A DNA stretch of 50,289 bases from Haplosporangium gracile (lineage: Eukaryota; Mortierellomycota; Mortierellomycetes; Mortierellales; Mortierellaceae): positions 1-50,289 of the forward strand of contig JAAAUF010000204.1 of NCBI GenBank assembly GCA_015499985.1, written 5' to 3'. The notes under the pieces were generated by a model that worked only from the letters and a program-made list of their open reading frames with translations, had not been told where the DNA came from and searched no databases. Positions 45,090 to 50,289 of this stretch are shown here, in pieces. How positions within the stretch are numbered: position 1 is the stretch's first letter; the number at the start of each line of letters is the position of its first letter. The position numbers were made by a program, and so were the translations under genes.

Positions 45090-46049
45090 ATGCCTATGAT
45101 CATCCCACCCACACTTACCGAGGAGGACGGTGCACTTACCAAGGCATGCGAGGATGCCCTCGTCGTACGTAACCGCAATAATAACAGGATTCTTGCTTGG
45201 AGAAGAAATACGCGTCGTCTTCTTGGAGCACATCACTACGATCACTTTGGAAAGCGCAATGGATAGAGCAATGTCACTCACACCCACCCCCTTTTATTGC
45301 CCACTGCTAGGCTATCTTTGAGCGCTACGATGTCGATAAAGGTATGTCTTAAGTTTTCACCTTTCACTGGATTGTAGTTTCAACTGAAACAAACTGATCA
45401 GCCTTTCTCCCCACCACCGTAGCCTTCCCTTGTCAATTGAGAATATCATCCTTAACTATTCTCTTTATTCCTACCATCCGCTAATAGACGGAGCACTGAG
45501 CAACGCAGAGCTGGATGCATTCGCCAAGGATACCAATGGCGATGTGGTGAGTTTTTTTTTTCCTTACACAACCAACCAACAACATGGGACACCAACCTAG
45601 ACGACATATCCGCGCCTTCATCTCCACAAAACACACGCATACCCAAACACCATTCGGACTTTCAATTGCATCCACCTTAACCCCCAACTCCCAACCCAAT
45701 GTTATTCCCCAAAAACAAAGACACTAACATCATTTGACCCATTCAATGCCTAATACCCTCTTCCGCCTTTTTTTCTTGGTGAATGAAAAAAAAATAGTTT
45801 GATGAGGTCGCGCGTGAAGAGATCACAGAGTTTCTGGACCTGGATACCAAGGGCCAATTGACGCTCAAGGGGTTCCTACAGATGTACAACCTCCAGACCT
45901 CAAGTGAGCCCGAGGAGACATGGAAGGACCTCCAGAAGCATGGATACGATACTAACCTCAAGCTTGTCGCTTCCCGGAATGAAGACCGTGACGAGAAGCC
46001 AAAAAAACCTGAGAATCACGTATCGCTTTCACAGGGACGCCAGCAATAA
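45090..46049 (+). CDS. Small EF-hand protein
   Basis: Four exons (45090-45164, 45311-45341, 45488-45546, 45798-46049) give 138 residues. The first EF-hand is canonical: AIFERYDVDKDGALSNAELD with loop positions D32, D34, D36, G37, S40 and E43, built across two splice junctions. The second, FLDLDTKGQLTLKGFLQMYN, keeps the fold but has Gly at the last loop position, so it is probably Ca2+-weak. It is followed by SEPEETWKDLQKHGYDTNLK, which resembles the EF-hand-associated segment of Miro-type proteins (L-x-x-x-G-[FY]-D-x-x-L) but no GTPase domain is present. The tail is polar. A longer frame start at 45021 exists; the MPM start is preferred because the upstream residues look random. Function unknown beyond likely Ca2+ sensing. 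Confidence 0.72.
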
Positions 46050-46296
46050 GGAATATCATTTTCAGGAATACAATAACGGATGCGATAGGGACAGTGCCGT
46101 TAATTATTAAATAAACACACAAAGAAACTGGAAAGTTAACGCCATTTTTACATACAGCAATCATCGCATTTTGTTCGTCGCGACAGGATAGGTCATTGTT
46201 CACAATGTACAAGTGGACGCCGAGTGCTAGTAGGGTAGTAATTTTAATGCCTGTAATAATACTAAATGTATCATGTCATTAGAAGAGAAACGCTGC
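46050..46296. other. Convergent 3' region, EF-hand / TRAF7-like genes
   Basis: Holds an AATAAA (46110-46115) for the EF-hand gene. No gene. Confidence 0.45.
46110..46115 (+). terminator. Poly(A) signal of the EF-hand gene
   Basis: AATAAA 61 bases after the stop codon. Confidence 0.5.
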
Positions 46297-48784
46297 TCAG
46301 CGCCAGATCTAACATAAACAGAGAAATATAATCGAATGGATAAGTCAATTGGCTATATAATAGCTAATAAAACGAACTCTGCGACAATTCGACAAAAAAA
46401 ATTAACAATATGTCCTTACCTTGATGGTGCGATCTGCACAACCTGTGACCAAATAATTCTCATCCAGGGCCATTCCATGCACAAAACCTATAGTCAGAAC
46501 GAAAGAAAGAAAGAAGAAAGGAAAGAAGAAATCTCGCTGGCGTTAGTTCCTGAGCAACGAGTCTGGAACACTAAACATCAACCACTGCAAAATAAATAAC
46601 AAAAGCGTCCTTACTCTTATGGCCTTTGAGAGTGAGATCACACTGGAACCGTCGCGGATCCCATCGCTTGATAGTATGATCAAAACTGGCACTGAACAAA
46701 TGCCCCTGCCCATACTCAAGTTGCCAGACCTCCCAATTATGTCCGCTCAGCGTTCCCAACTCCCGGGTCTCATTGATATCGTACACATGAATGACTGCAT
46801 CATAGGTGCTTCCAAATAACATCCCGTCTCCTACAGCCACATCGAGGACCTCGCTGGTACCCCGACGCACAGTCTTCAAACAAGTTCCTGTCGCCACATC
46901 CCACAACTTAATTGTCTTGTCCGAGGATCCCGTCACCAATTGATGAGCACTCGCCTCAGTCAGAGCCGCCAAACAGTTGACACCCCCCGTATGGCCCTGA
47001 AACGTCGCCAGACACTCAAGTGTCTCTGTGTCCCAGACCTTAACCGTCTTGTCTGACGACGCCGAATAAAGTCGTCCCTGATCAACAACAAGTCCATAGA
47101 CTTTGGCATTATGGTCCGGTATGGATTTCACCAAACACGCCGCATCGTCTTCATTGCGCCAGTCCCAGACCTTGATCGTGCCATCAGATCCTGCACTGAA
47201 ATACCGATCTCCGGAGGGCATGACGGCGAGTCCCCAGACAGACATGGTATGACCCTTCAGATCCTTCAACAGCTGTCCCGAGTTAATATCAAACACTTTT
47301 GTGCTTCCATCATGGGCTCCTGCGAAGACTCTATCCTGATTGACGGCCACACTGGTCACGCCGCAGGGGTGGCTTGCAATCGTTCGGTGGCATGTAATCT
47401 CGTCGTGAGGGAACGTTGAGACCACCGTTCGTTTGGTTCCGCCAGAGGAGGATGCAGATTCGCCGTTCACGGATCCATCGCCTCCAGCTGCTACTGATCC
47501 TGCCAATGAGGCGATTGATTGTTCTGAAGCACCTCTTTCCAATGTGTATGCCACACCTTTTCCTGATCGAATGATCCTCTGCAACTTTTCTATCTCTCGC
47601 GACTGGTCCTATTTTTCATGTGATACATATTATCAAAAAAGATAATGATGGTCAGTCTCCGTATCAATGTGCACATCACCTCCACCTTGTAAATACGATA
47701 ACAGAGAAAACATTGAAAGAAAACTACGTACAGCGATCAAGGATTCTAGTTTCTCGAACCGCTTGTTGGTCGAGTCGATATATCCCTTGAACCGTTCATA
47801 GACACAGTTCTGCAAATGCTCCTTTAAATCCCGCATCGTCCCTGAGAACACAAAAAAAAAAAGTGGATCGAACAGAGAGAAAATTAAACATTGTGGTCAC
47901 AAGGAGTAAAAAGGCCTCCCTCAAGTTCATGGATCACTGCGGTTGAGTGCCCCTGGGCCTGGGATTGAGTAATGAGTGGGGACAACGATTTGCGCTAACA
48001 ATATAAGTTACCTTTGTAAGGACATCCGAGGGACTTGTTGGGACAGACAGAGGGCGCATACGAGCAATAGAGGACATGTCCATGAAGCGCATCCTGACGA
48101 ACAATCTGTGGGCAGCCATACTTTTTGTTGGAGCAGTATACAAGCAGCTCCGAGATCAACCCCGACAGCGCCAAGTTCGGATGCAGATCTAATTGTTTGG
48201 ATAATAGGTTGGGTGTCAATACATTATGCAGTGCGGGTTTGTGTATGTATTCATGTTGGACAGAATTGGAAATGTCATATTTCTCCCTTTTGTGTTGAAA
48301 GTGAAAAAGAGAGTGTACCTTCGAGCTTGATGCGTGATCGGCAGAGGGGACAAAAGGGCTCAATCTCGATGCTATGGTAGATACACGAGGCACAGTAGGA
48401 GTGATTGCATCCGTTGGTGATCACTGGCTCTCGACACACATCGTGACACCTATCCCACGTTCATAACAACAAAGGCACTTTTTTCTCGTTATTGTCCTGT
48501 TTGTATTTACTCGTTTAATCACAATGTGAAAAGAGTGATATCGAAGTGATTATTTTTGCTTACACGGGACAGAGGATAGACGGGGAAGGAGTGTGCAAGA
48601 ATTCGACTTCTGCTTCCTCTTCTTCTTCTTCAGATCGGGCGCTGGTGCTGTTGTTGGCATGGGCATTGGAAGCGTGCCCTGCCGAAGTGGATGTTGACCT
48701 TGCAAGGTCGGGTGACGACCGAGAGGACAAGGACAAATTTGACGACGACAGTTTGGACGAGAAGTTGTGTGTTTCAGTGTATAA
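46297..48784 (-). CDS. RING / TRAF zinc finger / WD40 protein (TRAF7-like E3 ubiquitin ligase), 5' end unresolved
   Basis: Exons 48564-(about 48784), 48449-48319, 48188-48012, 47841-47732, 47608-46615, 46487-46420 and 46308-46297 join in phase. Domains in order: Ser-rich and Glu-rich start; RING finger ILCPVCHDVC ... CNHSYCASCI ... FCPLCRSRIK, interrupted by an intron inside CPVC; TRAF-type zinc fingers with YCSNKKYGCPQIVR, HGHVLYCSYAPSVCPN; a coiled coil (KRFEKLESLIA, DQSREIEKLQRII); and about seven WD40 blades, for example GHTMSVWGLAVMPSGDRYFS, SSDKTVKVWD, FDHTIKRWD and CADRTIKIW. This is the layout of animal TRAF7, an E3 ligase. The last exon is only 12 bases and completes the IKIW blade end; a rival acceptor would end ALKLLPY. 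The frame stays open upstream without an ATG, so the true start lies in an exon I could not place. Confidence 0.8.
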
Positions 48785-49175
48785 GTGTCGTTGAATTATC
48801 TGCTTCGCTATTTGAGAGAACAGATAGCTTCGTCCTAAGAGTTGATGGTTGAGGGTGATGAGATTAGTGTAAGGGATGAGGAGGAAAGAGATGAAGGCTG
48901 ATGAGAGGTTAAGGAGATAAAATCGACGGTTGAATTATGCCCTTTTCGTTTTTATCTCCGCAGTGGCTTTTGGTGGCGGTGGGAGGAACCCTTCTCTTTA
49001 GTGCGCCATTTGAGCGCACATCCCACGTGCAGCTTGGACCAAACGCCTCAATGGTTTCAAATAAAGAGACCATTTCCTGTTTAGCCATCTTTTCACTCTC
49101 TTCCTTCCTTCCTTACGTCCTTTCTCCTTCAACAAACACGACACAATTAATACAACTTGACACAAAACTGACGAC
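48785..49175. promoter_or_regulatory. Divergent region between TRAF7-like and EEP-family genes
   Basis: Should hold the missing TRAF7-like start and both promoters. A minus-strand frame of 59 codons from 49088 (MAKQEMVSLFE...) is a candidate first exon, but I found no donor site in it that resembles those used elsewhere in the window. Confidence 0.4.
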
Positions 49176-50156
49176 ATGCCAGACTACAACACTGCCTCAA
49201 AAACCTCCAAACAACTCGATATCCGACTGTACACTCACAACATCCGTTACGCAACACTCTACCCTTTCAAGAACGAACTCCCCTGGGCCCACCGCGCCCC
49301 GCTAGTCATCTCATCTATCCGCCTCCACAGTCTCTATAACCCGCAAGCCTTGATATGTCTCCAAGAGGTCCTCCACTCCCAACTCCTCGATATCCTCGAA
49401 GGCCTCGGTCCCGAATGGGCTCATATCGGTGTTGGTCGTGACGATGGTCAAAAGGCCGGTGAATATTCTCCAATCTTGTTTCGATACTCGGTCTGGGCGA
49501 TTCAGAGGTCACAGAATATCTGGCTATCGCCGACGCCGGATGTGCCGTCAAAAGGGTGGGATGCATCGAATAAACGAATTCTGACGTCGGTGTTGTTGAG
49601 GCATTGGGAGACGGGTGTCCAGGTGTTGGCGTTGAATACCCACTTGGATGATCAGGGTGTGAAGGCGAGATTGGAGAGTGGCAAGATTATCCTTGCCCAT
49701 ATTGCGACCCAACAGCAGCAGTATCTCTGGGACCAGCAGCAGCAGAACGTCTTGGACCAACAACAGCTACAATTCGAACCCAACAAACAAGAGCAGCAGC
49801 AGCAACAACAACAACAACAACAACAACAACAACGACAGAGCGAGCTGCCAATCTTTCTGGCGGGAGATTTCAATAGCACCTCTGACGAAGAAGCATACAA
49901 GCACCTCACAACCACAAACTCGCCTATGCACGATTTGAGGAACGCCGTGGGAAAGAAGGTGAGATATGGCCACGACAACACATTTACTGGGTTTGAGAGT
50001 CGTGACATTGACCAGAAACGGATTGATTTCTTGTTTTTGAGTAAGATGGGAGGGTGGCAGATACGTGGGTATGGGGTGTTGGAGACCAGGTTTGAGGATG
50101 GAGTCTTTTCGAGTGACCACCGACCCGTCGTTGGCGACCTCTCTCTCCCCTTGTAG
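49176..50156 (+). CDS. Endonuclease/exonuclease/phosphatase-family protein with polyglutamine insert
   Basis: A single-exon gene of 326 residues. The EEP (DNase I-like) fold is visible from its active-site motifs: THNIRY (N22), LICLQEV (E64), LALNTHLDDQG (H156), FLAGDFNS, DHRPV near the C-terminus and KRIDFLFLS before it. Members hydrolyse phosphodiester or phosphomonoester bonds in nucleic acids, inositol phosphates or sphingomyelin; this short, signal-less form resembles the fungal and bacterial family of unknown substrate. Residues about 178-222 are an insert rich in Gln with a run of about 13 Gln (CAG then CAA codons), placed between the catalytic His strand and the GDFN strand. AATAAA follows 46 bases after the stop. 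Confidence 0.85.
   Translation: MPDYNTASKTSKQLDIRLYTHNIRYATLYPFKNELPWAHRAPLVISSIRLHSLYNPQALICLQEVLHSQLLDILEGLGPEWAHIGVGRDDGQKAGEYSPILFRYSVWAIQRSQNIWLSPTPDVPSKGWDASNKRILTSVLLRHWETGVQVLALNTHLDDQGVKARLESGKIILAHIATQQQQYLWDQQQQNVLDQQQLQFEPNKQEQQQQQQQQQQQQQRQSELPIFLAGDFNSTSDEEAYKHLTTTNSPMHDLRNAVGKKVRYGHDNTFTGFESRDIDQKRIDFLFLSKMGGWQIRGYGVLETRFEDGVFSSDHRPVVGDLSLPL
49791..49832 (+). repeat. CAG/CAA tract encoding polyglutamine
   Basis: Three CAG then about ten CAA codons in the EEP-family gene; the opposite strand reads as a poly-Cys ORF, which is a shadow. Confidence 0.88.
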
Positions 50157-50202
50157 TTTTCTCCTTGTTTCGTTGCTTTTTTTTCCTTTCTTATTCAAAT
50201 CG

Positions 50203-50208
50203 AATAAA
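50203..50208 (+). terminator. Poly(A) signal of the EEP-family gene
   Basis: AATAAA 46 bases after the stop codon. Confidence 0.55.
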
Positions 50209-50289
50209 TTCAATGTGGCTTTTCCTTACCAGAGAGCTCCTATTAAAAATTCCAAAAGTTATCACTCTCCTTCATCCCTTTCGCCCCCC

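Noticed and set aside
46227..46250. Alternative last exon for the TRAF7-like gene (ALKLLPY stop)
   Set aside because: The acceptor at 46309-46310 restores the canonical WD-blade ending IKIW and gives a more usual intron length.
49652..50008. Cys-rich ORF on the minus strand
   Set aside because: The Cys run is the reverse complement of the CAG/CAA polyglutamine tract of the EEP-family gene.

Overview
The window looks like nuclear DNA of an early-diverging, filamentous, non-Dikarya fungus, most likely a Mortierella-type species (inference). The reasons are compact genes with many short spliceosomal introns, fungal versions of Spo7, Mam3, Cho1, Ccp1 and Vps39, and genes for factors better known from animals (a BORC subunit and a TRAF7-like ubiquitin ligase). 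By my own hand count 54 of 59 introns that I could place end in TAG, and two use a GC donor. There is no bacterial operon logic; each gene stands alone.

Layout from left to right: the last exon of a short-chain dehydrogenase (+); SPO7 (-) back to back with NAA20 (+), the catalytic subunit of NatB; a Stc1-domain zinc protein (+); a doubtful small ORF (-); a kelch-repeat membrane protein (-); a CNNM/Mam3-type CBS membrane protein (-); a large single-pass, Q/S/P-rich membrane protein (-); a flavin amine oxidase (-); about 2.7 kb with no convincing gene; a Tvp15/COPI-associated-like four-helix membrane protein with a very long low-complexity tail (+); a 9-N gap; a soluble YbbL/STAR1-like ABC ATPase (+); mitochondrial cytochrome c peroxidase (-); a frameshifted coiled-coil remnant (+); a BORCS5-like protein (-) divergent from a SMAP-domain protein (+); VPS39 in 15 exons (-); phosphatidylserine synthase CHO1 (-); a SOD-fold mitoribosomal protein of the mS42/mS43 type (-) divergent from a small EF-hand protein (+); a RING/TRAF-zinc-finger/WD40 protein (-); and an endonuclease/exonuclease/phosphatase-family protein with a polyglutamine insert (+).

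Themes: several genes serve membranes and organelle identity. SPO7 and CHO1 act in phospholipid homeostasis at the ER/nuclear envelope. VPS39 (HOPS) and a BORC subunit sit within a few kb of each other and act on the vacuole/lysosome. CCP1 and mS42/43 are mitochondrial. I saw no rRNA, tRNA, CRISPR array or intact transposon. Exon borders were deduced by eye from reading-frame continuity, splice-site sequence and protein-family resemblance; they are internally phase-consistent, but no alignment was run.
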